64,000 bases of DNA, from contig NC_089584.1 of assembly GCF_019320115.1 (NCBI RefSeq), positions 55,610,852 to 55,674,851 on the forward strand, written 5' to 3'. The translations under genes and the position numbers were made by a program. Position 1 is the first letter of the stretch, and each line of letters begins with the position of its first letter. This DNA is from Miscanthus floridulus. Lineage: Eukaryota; Streptophyta; Magnoliopsida; Poales; Poaceae. This document shows, piece after piece, positions 22,301-33,684 of the stretch. The notes below the pieces were generated by a model that had not been told where the DNA came from, ran no database searches, and saw only the letters and a list, made by a program, of their open reading frames with translations.

Positions 22301-22890
22301 ATCATGTTTGGTCTATGCTCTGTGCAGATTTGAAGTATGAAACCATGTCTTAGTTATAATATGAGAGTTATAGTGATTTCCTTAAGATTTCCAAATTATC
22401 CTAGATCACCCGTTTTGGTGTTGTAGAGCTTCAATTATAAGCTTGTGAAGTTGCATGGCAGAATCTATCCATGTCTAGACAGAGGTGCTCAATTGTGCTT
22501 GATTGAGTTTGTTAATTGTGAAATCACCTTGTGATGATAATAAACATGTTTTAGATAATTTAATAAGCTTTCTAGAAAGTTAAGGTTCATGCTTGTTTGA
22601 TGTCTGTAACTCTAGTTTTATATTTTTGAAAGTACTACTACTTTTCTGTCCTAGTTCTATGCAGATCTGAAACATTGGCATGGTTGACCTGGTTACATTT
22701 GGAATAAGCTTTTGGTGATAATAACAATGTTTTTGGAAATTTCATTAGCTTTCCAGAAAGTCTAGGATCACCTTCTTTGGTGGTCTGGATCTCTAGTTAT
22801 GGTTAAAATAAGTGACTGCTGTGTTTCTGTCCAGATTTCTATACATGTGCTAGGTGATTGATTTAGCTTGCTCTTGTGTTTGGCTAAACA
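19315..22890 (+). mobile_element. LTR J, Tekay-like, plus orientation, tail missing
   Basis: The head reads TATAACACCCTAGATG, a mutated form of the TGTAACACCC start of grass Tekay/Del LTRs. A GC-rich, coding-like block at 20.5-21.06 kb follows about 1.2 kb of AT-rich sequence. The other Tekay LTRs in the window have the same layout. Its head region matches the minus strand of 57.43-58.28 kb. The 21.1-22.9 kb part is AT-rich with many weak internal repeats. It ends at about 22.89 kb against the tandem repeats of element C, without a tail or primer site. The right border is approximate. Short frames in the GC-rich block are not convincing genes. Confidence 0.65.
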
Positions 22891-22919
22891 TGTTGCCGAG
22901 AGACGGGTACGGAAAAGTG

Positions 22920-24240
22920 GGATGCCCCATGCAGGTTACGCCGGCTCCATCACGAATGTTGGACCCAGACCCCACATGGACATATCCGGTAAGAGCTCCC
23001 TGAACCTATCACTCAAGCCATCGAGGTAACTTTACCGATTCCCACTTTTTCTTTTCCATTGCACGATCCTTCATTCATCCATTCTTATGCATGCATTCAT
23101 ACATTCACTCATTCATATATTCATCCATACATTCATCCCATACATCCAAGCATTGCATATGCAATTGCTGCATCACAACGCTTCGCGTCGCGTCACGAAG
23201 CGGTAGTCGTCTCATTCGATATGAGCGGCGACCGACCGAGGTTCGAAGGCCGACCCGTGAAGGGCTCGAGGCCACCTCGCGTTAAACAGAGTCAAGGAAG
23301 AAAAACCAAGATGAGTCCTAGTGGCCTTGCCCGACCCCGTTCAAAAGAAGACATGGACATCTCAACCTTTCTCGTTCGATTCTAACATCGAGCCAAGCCC
23401 ACAAAATCTCCATCGAGGAGAGGCCCACTGGCAACCCGATCCTATCGAACATCTCAGGCATCTGCCAGGAGGTGGGTTAAGGAGTAGTGGAATGCCACAT
23501 GAGGGCTCTGCCAACCCCATCAGTGGATGATGGATCCGGATTCCACTCGAACATGCCCGCTAGCGAGCTCACCGAGTGCGACACTCGAGCCATCGAGGCA
23601 AGTGTCGTTAGCTCAGCCCCTCCGGTTGTGGAAACAGATGACAGGGTGATGCATGAAACATGGTCGACCCCTATCGAGGCCCATAGGGCTCGGGGGCTCA
23701 AGCCACCTGACCCTAAATTGGGAGACCGGGGTTCGAAGGCTAGCCCACGAAGGGCCTGAGGCCACCTCGCGTCGAACAAGAGCTAAGGGAGAAAACACAG
23801 ATGAGCCCCAGTGGCCTTTGCCTGAACTACCTAGAAGCGAACAGGGTCATCTCAACCTTCTCGTTCGATCCTAACATCCAGCCAAGCCCATAGAATCCCC
23901 ATTTAGGGGAGGCCATCAGGCCACCTGAGTCGCCCTCTAGAATGGCTCAGGCATCTACTGGAAGGCAAGTTAAGGAGCAGTGGGATGCCCCATGTGGGCT
24001 TTGCTGACCTATCACAAACAAAGGACCCAGATTCCACTCGAACATGCTCGTTAGCGAGCTCACCAAGCGTGTCACTTGAGCCATCAAGGCAAGAGAAGTT
24101 AGCTCAACCCCTCTGGTTGCTGAAACCATGGATGGGACATTGATCACAAAGATGAGCCGACCCTCGACCACACCCTTGCTATGCACGGGGGCTCGAGGAA
24201 AGTTGGACTCGCAAGGAGACCGAGCACGTGGTCGTAGAAT
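22920..24240 (+). repeat. 490-bp tandem repeats in element C
   Basis: Two full units start at 23241 and 23731 with GTTCGAAGGC and share blocks at a constant offset of 490. The GATGCCCCATG-type block is at 23487 and 23977. The CTTCTCGTTCGATYCTAACAT block is at about 23.37 and 23.86 kb. A third, partial unit begins at about 22.92 kb, separated by extra sequence including a simple repeat. Each unit carries GCGAGCTCACC and GAGCCATC motifs. Frames such as 23059-23385 arise from the repeats and are not genes. Confidence 0.8.
23060..23160. repeat. CATT/CATA-type simple repeat
   Basis: An imperfect run of ATTCATNCATACATTCA tetranucleotides interrupts the tandem array of element C. Confidence 0.8.
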
Positions 24241-24772
24241 GATAGCTCAGATCCTAAGGAGGGGGTACATGCGAAAATAAGAGGCGCTTTCTCCTACTAG
24301 TTTCTCTATCCTCTCCTCAATCTTTAGTGACAGCCGACCCCAACAATGGCAAGGGATCGAGTCTCACTCGAGGGCTAATAAGGGCATATATACACCCTTT
24401 CTGAAATAGTCGCTGCGCCTAACCCCTCCCTTTCGCTAAAAACCTAGCAGCAAGGTTTGCGGAAACAAACAACTAAGCTTGGCTGGTCAGACTACGAGAA
24501 ACCAACACCCCAGTGGCTACAACACTCCTGCTTACCAGCGTGATCAGAGTTTCCCTCCTACACCTCAGGCCTTACAATCTTAACAAATGGAAGGGTCGGA
24601 ACACATGAACCCCTTTTCACACATAAAAAGGGGGGAAAAACAAATTCGATCAAATGCAACAAAATTATAAGTCTGTTCAGATAGTACAGAGAGGTCAAAG
24701 CTTGTCCCCTTGTTATGTGAATAATTTCCCAACCTATATGGCTAACTAACCCCTCCAGGAGAGAACTATGCT
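24241..24772. other. Element C spacer without recognisable gene
   Basis: This lies between the tandem repeats and the end of the antisense gene and would hold that gene's 3' untranslated region. I see no domain and no clear polyadenylation motif. Confidence 0.5.
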
Positions 24773-27700
24773 TTATATTCTATCCACCAGGTCCTGCGAA
24801 AGGGGAGCCACCACCATCTCCATCTCCTCCAGCTCGTGGGCTTCATAGCCAGGCGTGAAGCCATGGCTCATCATCTCCTAGTCGATGTTGTCCCCATAAT
24901 AAGAACGAGCAATCGTGAAGGACTAATTAACCCAAGCGCGAAGGGCATTCCTCTCAAGCTAGCACACTAGCACTGTGATCTCGACGGCATGGGCCATGAG
25001 TGAATTGCTCCCCTCTAATAGCACCACCTCAAGGTCATCGTAGACCACTCTACGGGTGGTGCTTAGGAAACCAAGCTTGTCACTCTCTGCCTGAAGGTTC
25101 CTCCTCACCTCAGCGATGTCCGTGGCTAGCCCAGTAGAGATGCCCTCGGCCTCTAGCTTCTGGGTCATCACAGTTCTGAGCTCAGCTTGGAGGGAGCCAA
25201 GCCTCTGCTATGTGTCGTCGTGCTCTTGGCAGGCCTAGTCATGCTCTCGGAGGGCCTAGTCATGCTCCTCGTGAGCCATGCCACTCTCTGAGTGGAGCCT
25301 TTCCATGGTTTGGAGCAGCTCATCCTGCTCCTTGCGTAGCCGGGCGACCGCCACTGCATCTAGACTCACCCACTTCTCTAGGGCTACAAGCTTCTCCTCG
25401 GTTCCCAGCTTCAGCTCCTGTTCCTTCTCAACCTCGTCTAGGAGGTCAAGGATCTGCTAGCAGGTCTCAGTGTCCTTCTAGAGCAGCTTGTCCTGCTCCT
25501 TCCTAACCTTGGTGGCCTCCTCATTGTCCCTCCATGATCTCACTGATAGGGCCTCGAACGCCCTCTCGGCCTCATCAGTTAATGATAGGCCTCGGCCACC
25601 TATGACCGAAGATTATCCACCTCCTCAGTAAGGGGAGTTAGCTCAACCACCCTCTGCTGGGTGGCCACAAGATGAGTGGTCACCTCCCCATGTAGCCACG
25701 CATCCTCAATGAGGTGGTCCTAGGTTTCCTTCTGATCATAAAGGAACCGAGACTTCCCTCGGCTGTGAGTGATAAGGGACTGAAAGGAGATGATGGTCAA
25801 AATACAAAAAATATATGGAGAAAGAAAAGGGTGAGAAATAGGATCAAGAGAATACCCAGCCAGAAGGAACGACAATGTTGTGCAAGGCATCCCGGGCATG
25901 GTCCAGGGCTTTGATCACGGACGCGATCCCCTCGTCGAGGCTCTCCCGCTCCATGTTCTCTATGACATCATCGAGAGTGAAGAGCATCGATGTTGGATCC
26001 TTTGCACTCATCCAATGGAGTAGGGGCTTGCCCCGCATAGGAGAGTCACTGCCAGCCAATGTCAGGGCCAAAGACAGCTCCCTGCTAGCTTCAATCACCA
26101 CCGACCCTCCTCACCATGACATCCCCACTAGGACACTCCCTCTAGTGCCAAAAGGTGTCAATAGTATGGACGCTGACTCGTCCCCCAGCACCACGACCTC
26201 TAAGGACCCCTCGGCCGTGTCCCCCTTAGTCTGGCCCATGCCAAACACTGTCACTTGGGCCACCAATGGTGTGGGTCATGCAGGGTGCCTTAGGCGCTGC
26301 CACGATAGTGCCCGACCATGACCCGCCTATCATAGCCACTGCCACCTCTGCCTACGTCGGCGGGGACCTGACCGGCTGTGTCATGCCTGGCACAGTCAGC
26401 GCCATGAGTGCGGTTGGTAGCCCCATCCACCTCGACGTTAAGAGTAGTATTGCCTCCATTGCTGGCTACTCTACGACCTCTGAAGGTGACCCTTGAACCC
26501 CCATGTCTGCTTGTCCTGCTGAGGGCATAGGCACCACCATGGGCGGCACCAGACCAACCAGCGACACAGTCACACTGGCACCATTCCTACCTAAAATAGG
26601 TGCAATGCCAGCCGACTCGCTTGAAGGGCGATGCTCTTCTTTGGCGCTAGTGCTAAAGGATTACGCTACCTCGTGATGCTGCAAGAAACAAAAAGCATAA
26701 GTCATGATGAAATCTGACCAAAATAGGGAAAACAGAGGAGCGGATGACTCACCTCAATGCTATCGGACAACAAATACATTTGGGGGGCGAACCCCCTGAC
26801 CTTTGCTCTGCCTCATCGGGGTGAAGCCATTTTGAGCCTGCCCCCTGCTCCTGGGCAGAGGGGCTCACTTCCCTTGGATCTTGGGGCACGACGCTAGAGC
26901 CACCCACCACCGCTAGCACCTAGGACACGGTTGTAGAGCTGCCTGCCCCTTTGACTCCTGGGGCAGGCTGACGGTATGGCATGCCTTTATCGGCTCTCTA
27001 GACGTGTCCTCCCCTTAGTGGAATGGGAAGGGTCCTGACTCCTACAAGGACGAGCCGATACCTATCAGCACATTTTCATTCTCCAGGTCATCCCACTCGA
27101 TGCCATTGACTACCTTGTCATCGTCCCCATCATCATCATCATCATCATCACCATCACTGTCAGTGTCCTCCCCTCGCTCCCACACCTACAGCTTCTGCTG
27201 CTTCCTCTTCCTCTTATCCTCCTTCACCTTCCTTAGCCGCTCGCCCACGATGTGATTTGTCGCCCTCTGGACAAATCCCTCGGCAACGATGCTGGGTGAT
27301 CCATGAAGACGAGGTCTCTCGGCTGGTCACATCCCTCTAAAAGTTAGTATCAAGAGGTCAGGAAATCAATTGAAGAGGAGGCATGAGGAGGGGAAACTTA
27401 CGATGATGGCATGGCCTGGTTTTGGCCGCATTGGAGGATGCCTCAGCATCAGTTAAACGAAATCGATGGGGGCACCTATGCCATCACATGAGGGCTCCAT
27501 TGCTTCCTTGTTGCATTGCGTGATCTCAGAGTTGGGGAGCGCCCCCTTAGTGAGCATTGTTCCATCGAATGACACCTCGGGCATCGTTGTGTACAGAGGG
27601 AGCATGTGTGTCATCAACGTCGCCACCCTCCTTGAGTAGTAGGCCCCAATGACACCTGACCCCTTTAGGCCACTCTCCTTTAGGATGTGGATGGTGGCGA

Positions 27701-28319
27701 TGTGGTCCTAGATCTTCTTCTTATCCTTCTTTGGGACACCCCACTTCCTCCATGACTTCGGGGCCTCTTTGATCAAGTGCCCGGTGAACTCTGACAGAAA
27801 GGCGACAGTGGCGTTCTTGAGGTAGAACCACTGCGAACGCCACCCCTTGTTGGAAGTTGATAGCTGCATCGATGGATATTTGCCGACCTGGTTGTTCTAG
27901 AGTTGGATGCTGACGCACCCCATTGGCATGTGCAGTTCCTGCCTACCGCTCTTCTCCCTCTTCTTTTGGAGGGTGATGGCGAAGAAGTACCTCCATAGAT
28001 TGAAGTGGGGTCTCATCCCTAGGAATCTCTCACATAGGGCAATGAATGCCGCCATGTGCTGGATCCTGTTGGGGTTGAGATGCTGTAGCTCGATCTTGTA
28101 GTAGTGCAGCAGCCTCTAGAGAAATCTGTGAGCAGGGATCATGAACCCACACTCATGGAAGTGGGTGAATGACACTATGTAGCCATTGGGCGGCAATGGC
28201 AGCTCCTCCTCACTAGGCAATAGCCACTCCTCGGCTGAGGTCCATGCATGAAGAAGACAACGATGGATGAGGCCCTCCATGCTCTAGAAGGTGATGTTAG
28301 AGCAGCACCATAGATCCAT
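24773..28319 (-). pseudogene. Antisense Transposase_28-type gene of element C
   Basis: The gene runs opposite to its element, from an ATG at 28319 to a TAA at 24773-24775. Exon 1 encodes the domain known as 'putative gypsy type transposon' (Transposase_28). Recognisable blocks are PPNGYIVSFTHFHECGF, NRIQHMAAFIALCERFLG, PHFNLWRYFF, STSNKGWRSQWFYLKN and GVIGAYYSRRVATLMTHML. A consensus donor (GTAAGTTT) follows at about 27.40 kb and an acceptor after CTAACTTTTAG at about 27.34 kb. The second part has a poly-Asp run (27.13-27.15 kb, from CAT repeats) and a Ser/Pro/Gly-rich middle. A helical exon near 26.1-25.86 kb contains LFTLDDVIENMERESLDEGI. The end is coiled-coil rich and reads SHGFTPGYEAHELEEMEM. 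The function is unknown, and at least six stops make it a pseudogene. Confidence 0.75.
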
Positions 28320-28456
28320 TGGAGGTGGCGATGGTTGGATGCGGGTTCAATGGCGGTAGGGATGTGGAGACAGGGAACCCTAGGCAATTGGTGGCATTGG
28401 TCATGGCTGTGGAGGCAAGGATGCAAGGTATGGAACCCTAGGGGCGAACCCTTTGG

Positions 28457-28463
28457 TTTTATA
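28457..28463 (-). promoter_or_regulatory. TATA box of the antisense gene of element C
   Basis: The minus strand reads CCCTATAAAACC 138 bp upstream of the ATG at 28319. This is a plausible core promoter separate from the LTR promoter. An upstream ATG near 28.41 kb could also serve. Confidence 0.5.
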
Positions 28464-29155
28464 GGGGCGACGGATATGAGGAAACCAACTCTCCACCTAG
28501 ATCTCCACGTTTACCATGATCTGCCACAATGTCCTACTATGGGAAGTGCGCATGCTATCTCTGTCCACCTCCTCAGAAAATTTGCTAGATGTTTCACCTC
28601 TCCGGACAGGCCATGACTCATCACAAGTTAGAGGAATATAGATCAGAAAACACCTCCACAGTCTGCCTAGGCCTAGGAGTTCAAAGGTTGGCCTATCGAT
28701 GGGTTCAACAGCCTCTTTGGGCACCCTTAGGATAAGGAATGGAAAGGGATGGGCCCGCAAGCAGCCAATACCAAGGTGCATGAGTGCCATAGACATCACG
28801 GCCAATAATCGAGTCTCAGCCGGGTACGATCCATGGTTTTTTCCTTGAAGAAAGGCAGATAGCCCTCAAGACTGGGCGAACAGACCCAAGGACTATATGG
28901 ATTGACCATTGACAATCTAAAGTCGGTCACCAAGATGGCCCTATCTGGATCCCTACGAACGAGATGCCAGGACCCCACTCAAACTAGCCAGCTAACAACC
29001 CACCAAATCTCACAGCCATACCCGTGAAGGGTCCGACATTGACGAGAGGAAATCATGGTCCTTGGGACATGCCATGGGCAACAAAAGAAGTCTAGGGCCC
29101 TCAGAGTCCTCCCATTCAGAAAAACCTCTGAAGGAGTATTTTACTCCTCTAGAGG
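28464..29155. other. Spacer between antisense gene and 3' LTR of element C
   Basis: It would hold the upstream promoter region of the antisense gene. The open frame 28805-28497 has no family resemblance and I do not call it. Confidence 0.5.
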
Positions 29156-29167
29156 CTCGAGGGCTAC
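29156..29167 (+). other. Polypurine tract of element C
   Basis: GCTCGAGGGCTAC precedes the LTR head. It resembles the CTCGGGGGCTAC tract that precedes TGTCAGGGACC in grass Tat elements. Confidence 0.6.
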
Positions 29168-29269
29168 TATCAGGGACCAATACCAGGGTACCCGAAGAGG
29201 AGGAGCTAATAACCATCAATGTTAATTCATCCAAGCGGTCAAGGGCGTGACTATAGTTCTTGCCAACCC

Positions 29270-29840
29270 CTAGGTACGCAAGCTCTACCTCACCTAGCCT
29301 CTGAGGGCTAGTTCCACCTTGCCCGACCCTTGGGTACCCAAGCTCCACCTCATCTGGCCTCTGAGGGCCGGTTCCACCTCACCCGACCCTTGCGTCTATG
29401 CTTCCGCCTTGCCCGACCTTTGAGGGTAGGGCTCTGCCTCGCCCAACCTCTAAGAGCAGGGCTCGCCTCACCTGACCCTTGGCTCCACACTCCACCTCAC
29501 GCGACCCTTGGGTCCACGCTATGCCTCGCCCGACCCTTGGGTCCGTGCTCCACCTTGCTCGATCCTCGGGTCCAAGCTCTGCCTCACCAGACCCTCGGGT
29601 CCAAGCTCTGCCTCACCCAACCTTTGAGGGTAGGGTTCCGCCTTACCCAACCTTCGAGGGCTAGCTTCACCTCGCCCGACCTCTAAGGGCAAGGCTCTGT
29701 TTTGCCCAACCATTGGGTTTGGTCCCCGCCTCACCCGAGCCTTGGGATTGTGCTTTGCCTCGCCCAACCTCTGGGGAAGAACTCCACCTCGCCTAACCCC
29801 AAGGCTGGAGGCTTCGTCTCGCCCAACAAAGACCCATATC
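29270..29840. repeat. 29-30 bp minisatellite in the U3 of LTR C
   Basis: Repeated CCGACCCTTGGGTCCACGC-type units are the reverse complement of the repeats in LTR A. They open several spurious frames on both strands. Confidence 0.85.
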
Positions 29841-30204
29841 GCTGCAACCCACTCTAGGTCCAAGCGTTTGGGTTTGGGTCAAAGCTCTAACACTAGGGAG
29901 GTCATACTAGGAACAGTGTCGAGCGTACCAATACTATTTTGCCTAACCCTCGTACAAACACTAACAGACACATCAGTTCACCATGACGTTTACTAGGATG
30001 GAGTGGAGCGCTATGATCAGGAGACGACACCTGCACATGGCACTAGTGACTGATAGGATCGCGATGTGGAGCTATCCTTGTTGATGTCTATAGGGTTGGT
30101 GGGGCCCACATGAAAGAAAAGAAGGACTCATCGATCCTGGAGGACTTCTTCTCCTCCTAATTCCCCTCTTCTCCCTTTGTTGTAACCCCAACCTTCCCTT
30201 GGCC

Positions 30205-30211
30205 TATAAAA
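30205..30211 (+). promoter_or_regulatory. TATA box of LTR C
   Basis: TATAAAA in GGCCTATAAAAGGGAAAG, in LTR orientation. Confidence 0.6.
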
Positions 30212-30537
30212 GGGAAAGCAAGGCATCCCATTAAGGGGCATCGGACTCACATCAAATAATCGATCCAGCATCTGAACACATCCAAGCTTGGCTCAAATCT
30301 GAACCGATCGAAACTCATCGCAACACACCACTAGAGACTTGGGACCCGACCCTCTCTCGATCGTTTGTAACCCCTACTATGAACTTTCCATGCTAGTAAC
30401 ATGAGCAGCAGTAATGAACTAGACGTAGGGACATTCTGCCCGAACCAGTATAAATCTTGTGTCCTCTTAGCACACCATCCGGGCTAGACATGCAATATTA
30501 GGAATTTACTTGTTGGTGGCAACTCAAAACACCGACA

Positions 30538-30930
30538 CACCCTGCATTCTAGAAGCTGGTAGATCATGTGACTGACATAAGTTCTATATAGCCTGTACTA
30601 TATAGCTTTGTTGATCCATTGTAGTCCACCTCCCGTCTATAGTTGCATGTAGGACATGGTTGCGAAGGAAAGCATCCTCTGCTGGTGTCTTTCCTTAGTA
30701 ATGTCCCTAGTTGAATAGTAGAAGACATAAGCTTACCCAAGTCAGAACTAGAGAACTTTAGTAATCCTCCCTATGCTCCTATTTATCCTAACCTTGTTGC
30801 TACCCTTAGTTAAGTTAGACAGTAGTTAGTCTCATATGTTTCCCTGTGGATACGATACTTGGAATACCTTCGGGTGAAAGCTACAGTGGTATTCGTGCGC
30901 TTGCAGATTTATCTATGTGCGTTAATAAAT
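30538..30930 (+). repeat. Tail of a B-family Athila LTR
   Basis: It matches 13.92-14.31 kb almost base for base, starting CACCCTGCATTC and ending GTTAATAAAT. The front part of this LTR copy is missing because element C ends at 30537. Confidence 0.8.
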
Positions 30931-31789
30931 ACAAATAGAAACCTCGAAGGAAGGACAAACTGCCACCTCAACCCTAGTTCTACTTCTACTCATACAATTC
31001 ATATGAATGATTAACCATAAAGTTAGACATGTTAAGATCACTACAAATAAACTATATGCTAGTTCATATATCATGATTACAACATGAAAACTATACTCTA
31101 GTTCAATTGCGCTACTATATAAATGATATGAGAGCATGAATATGGAAGAACTCTTCACAGTATTATTCATACCAAAGTTGCTCTTCTTCCAAGGAGACAA
31201 GCTCTCCAAGTAGCTTTGCTAGCTCCAAACACTACTAAGAACTAAAGCTAAAAGAGTACAAGAGTAGGGTAGTGAGGTGTAGCTCCAAATGATTGGTCTC
31301 TAAGAGGTGGGCTCTAGCCCTCTTTATATAGTGGAGTAAGGATAGTTTGGTGTTGGAAAATAAGGAAACCCTAGGGAACCACCTATGCATGGCGGCATGC
31401 AACCACCAAAGTGAGGTGGACCCGAGAGGCAGTGCTTGGGGTGCAGGCGCACCCATGGTGCGGCCGCACCAGGGCTGGCCCCGCTGGCCACCGTGTTCCT
31501 CTTGTGGGTTGCTAGCTAGGCCTAGGTTGCATCGTCAATGGTATTCTACCCAGGTAAGTTGTGTAGGTGGGCTTCTTTCTCCTTCGGTATAGAATCTGCT
31601 TTACACTTTTGTGTTTGCGCATTTTGGTATGTTTTCACTTGTATTCAAACTTGTGACCAATAAAACATTTTTTTCTCAAATACAAGTGGAATAGGTCAAT
31701 AGTAAAGGCATATGTGTCAAAAGTATGTTTGTTTCTCTTGTTTTGGACTATAATTGGTGGTTAGAAATGGTTGTTAGTGACCACCAACA
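30931..31789 (-). repeat. Second copy of the K-type LTR (minus orientation)
   Basis: On the minus strand it starts TGTTGGTGGTCACTAACAACC at 31789 and matches 15176-14321 throughout. A TATATAAA box lies at 31323-31330 on the minus strand. It joins the B-LTR tail with the same inverted junction as the first copy. No polypurine tract flanks its head, so it may be the 5' LTR of element K, or a duplicated piece. Confidence 0.7.
31323..31330 (-). promoter_or_regulatory. TATA box of K-type LTR
   Basis: TATATAAAGAGGGC on the minus strand, in LTR orientation. The first copy has CATAAAGAGGG. Confidence 0.5.
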
Positions 31790-32195
31790 GTAAGCCATGA
31801 TAAATATTAGATAGTGTGACACACACACTCAAGCAATTTCAAGGCTAAAGATAAAAGTATGAATAAAGAATAAAAGAATAAACCTAATTGGAGCAAGCTT
31901 ATCTTGTATAACTATGTTAAGATGAGCAGATCATACAAATACATGAATATCTAAGGGTAGCGATCCTAAGTTAAGATAGTTGTGGTCACTATAAACTTAC
32001 TTCGGTCAATGAATCGCACCTGGTCTACTAGGTGATGCTAGCCTATAGCTCTACGTCGTATCCAAACATGGGGAATTACGAAGGACGGACATGGCTATCA
32101 CCAACTACCGCCTACCCCTGAACTACGGGATACAAGGCAAACAAAGGTAACTTCTAACATAGACACCACGTCTACGCTATTGGTTACTATGGGGG
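31790..32195 (-). repeat. Fragment of an F-family Athila LTR
   Basis: The plus strand matches 62.69-62.94 kb, the tail part of the LTR at the right window edge. Shared strings include GGCTATCACC, CGCCTACCCCT and CACGTCTACGCTAT. It ends where the head of LTR D begins. Confidence 0.7.
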
Positions 32196-32691
32196 TATAA
32201 CCCTTGATACCCACAGGACCATTCATGGGCCGAGCCGCTAGGGGAGGCCTAGCCCACAAGTTTGTGCCACTAGTCGAGGCCCATCTTACAAGATGACGAT
32301 GCGTGGAGCATGACACAAGTCGACACACCTTGCAAGACTGTGTGAAGATCCTTAGTGATCTAGGAAACCTGCTCGGATATGCTAAATCACATAATATCTA
32401 TAACTTCCTATCTTGTAAACTAATCAGGATAGAAACAACCAATCTATAACCCTACCCCTTGGGTTATATAAGGTAGGTAGGGACCCCCCACATTTTCATC
32501 TGATCATATGCAATACAATCCACAAAGATACAAGACATAGGGTATTACATCAAGGCGACTGACCTGAACCTGTCTAATCGCTACCTCATGAGTTCTATGT
32601 CACCATCTAGTTTCCTCACACGCACCTCCACCGATTCATCTACTACAGTGGGCATACCCCTCGGTAGATTGCCAACCAGATTTCATCGACA
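32196..32691 (+). repeat. 5' LTR of element D
   Basis: About 496 bp. The head is placed at TATAACCCTTGATACCCACAG (mutated TG) and the tail at TTTCATCGACA. The TATATAA box is at 32465-32471. A GACATAGGGTATTAC motif and a GACCTGAACCTGTCTAATC motif are typical of grass Tat LTRs. The head position is approximate. Confidence 0.65.
32465..32471 (+). promoter_or_regulatory. TATA box of LTR D
   Basis: TATATAA in GGGTTATATAAGGTAGG. Confidence 0.6.
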
Positions 32692-32692
32692 A

Positions 32693-32711
32693 AGGCATGC
32701 TAGGTAGGGGG
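32693..32711 (+). other. tRNA primer-binding site of element D
   Basis: AGGCATGCTAGGTAGGGGG follows the LTR tail and resembles TGGCGCGCCAGGTAGGGGG with three substitutions. Confidence 0.65.
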
Positions 32712-32727
32712 TGTGCATGCTGAATTC

Positions 32728-33684
32728 ATGGTGAACCAAATGGTCACCTTTCCGAGCTCCATGGCCCTATTCCAGCTAGGCCAGATCTTCATGGTCAGAT
32801 CCATGACCTAGATCATCAGCCCCAACAACAACATGGAGATCATGGAGGCGATGCATGATCACCCTATGCCCATCGCACCAATGCTTGCAATGACATATCT
32901 GATCCTAGCCCCCCGAAGCTGGTCATAGACCATCAATCGTGTCATAGACCGCATAACAGAATGCTAGCTCCTAGTGGATTCAGTCCTAGACCAATTTAGA
33001 GTGAGTGACGATTTTCCTGTGCTCCAAGTTCACCAAGCGACTACGACCGAGCGACCTACTCGGCCACACCATTTGAGGCGACCAGATTCCAATCTGGTGA
33101 TCATGGCTACTCCAGAGGGGTGCACGGCACGACACCGACTGCTTCTCGCTACTGACTTGCGCTTGGCCGACTACGAGGCCCTAATGGAGAACCCACCGAG
33201 GCCCTATCCTTTTGGGCTAGAGGGTGTGGGATCTATGTACCAAAACACCATCCACCACCTCTTCGTCAACTATGTTGGGCGTGACCATGTCACCGATCCC
33301 TACATGGTTGACCCAACTGGCTCTGGTCAGCATGCGCCCATGGTCAACACGGTGGCTATTCACCAGCTCTCAAATGATTACCTCTTTTGACCTAGTCTCT
33401 TCCCAACATTCTAAATGAGAGCCTCGATGACTATTCTGAGGGCTCAACCTAGACCGTGTTAAGTTGCCCTACTTTCCCTCAAGGGTTCGGGGGCATTATT
33501 TCCACGTCAGCCACAACAGCGTCACCAAGGACGGCAAAACCGCTAAAGAGCGTGAAGCTTGTCTAGCAAAGAACGTGGATCGCCAACGTCGCCGACATGC
33601 AGAACTATCCAAAGCGACCGACGAGGATGGTTGTGGCCCATCCCACCATCAACATAATTTAGAAGAAGCATTCGACATGGTCGG
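32728..33684 (+). pseudogene. Gag of element D (truncated)
   Basis: The frame starts at ATG 32728 (MVNQMVTFPSSM), 16 bases after the primer site. It can be followed with three early stops to about 33.39 kb, where a TGA ends the block that contains YPFGLEGVGSMYQNTIHH and VNTVAIHQLSND. A shifted frame (33464-33684) continues with NVDRQRRRHAELSK and NLEEAFDMV, an Arg-rich helix seen in this Gag type. The end is cut by LTR G. It would be the structural particle protein. Lineage assignment is by primer site and LTR more than by Gag. Confidence 0.65.

Larger units (their letters stand above)
22890..30537 (+). mobile_element. Ty3/gypsy element C (Tat lineage), 3' half
   Basis: The plus-oriented 3' half holds 490-bp tandem repeats (22.9-24.24 kb), an antisense Transposase_28-type gene (28319-24773), a polypurine tract and the 3' LTR (29168-30537). 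No gag-pol is present, so the 5' part was lost where LTR J ends. The 3' LTR ends inside an Athila LTR tail (30538), so C was inserted in an LTR of family B. An antisense ORF between pol and the 3' LTR is a known trait of some grass Tat elements. Confidence 0.75.
29168..30537 (+). repeat. 3' LTR of element C
   Basis: The LTR runs from TATCAGGGACCAATACCAGG to CTCAAAACACCGACA, about 1370 bp. It is the same family as LTR A but opposite in orientation. It has a TATAAAA box at 30205-30211, the U3 minisatellite, and CCGAACCAGTATAAATC near the end that matches LTR A. After 30537 the sequence switches to the tail of an Athila LTR (ACCCTGCATTCT). Confidence 0.85.
32196..33684 (+). mobile_element. 5' end of Tat-type element D (LTR, primer site, partial gag)
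   Basis: A plus-oriented LTR (32196-32691), a primer-binding site and the first 960 bp of gag are present. The element is cut at 33684 by the 3' LTR of element G. Its continuation should lie beyond the other end of G, but that end is deleted, so the rest of D is not in the window. Confidence 0.7.

Noticed and set aside
27130..27160. CAT trinucleotide run as a separate microsatellite locus
   Set aside because: Real as a repeat, but it encodes the poly-Asp stretch of the antisense gene of element C and is described there.
28497..28805. 102-codon minus-strand frame upstream of the antisense gene of C
   Set aside because: No family resemblance, no promoter spacing, and it lies in the region expected to be promoter.
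29330..29863. Pro/Leu-rich frames of about 115 codons on both strands
   Set aside because: Same minisatellite in LTR C; no domain and no codon bias distinct from the repeat.
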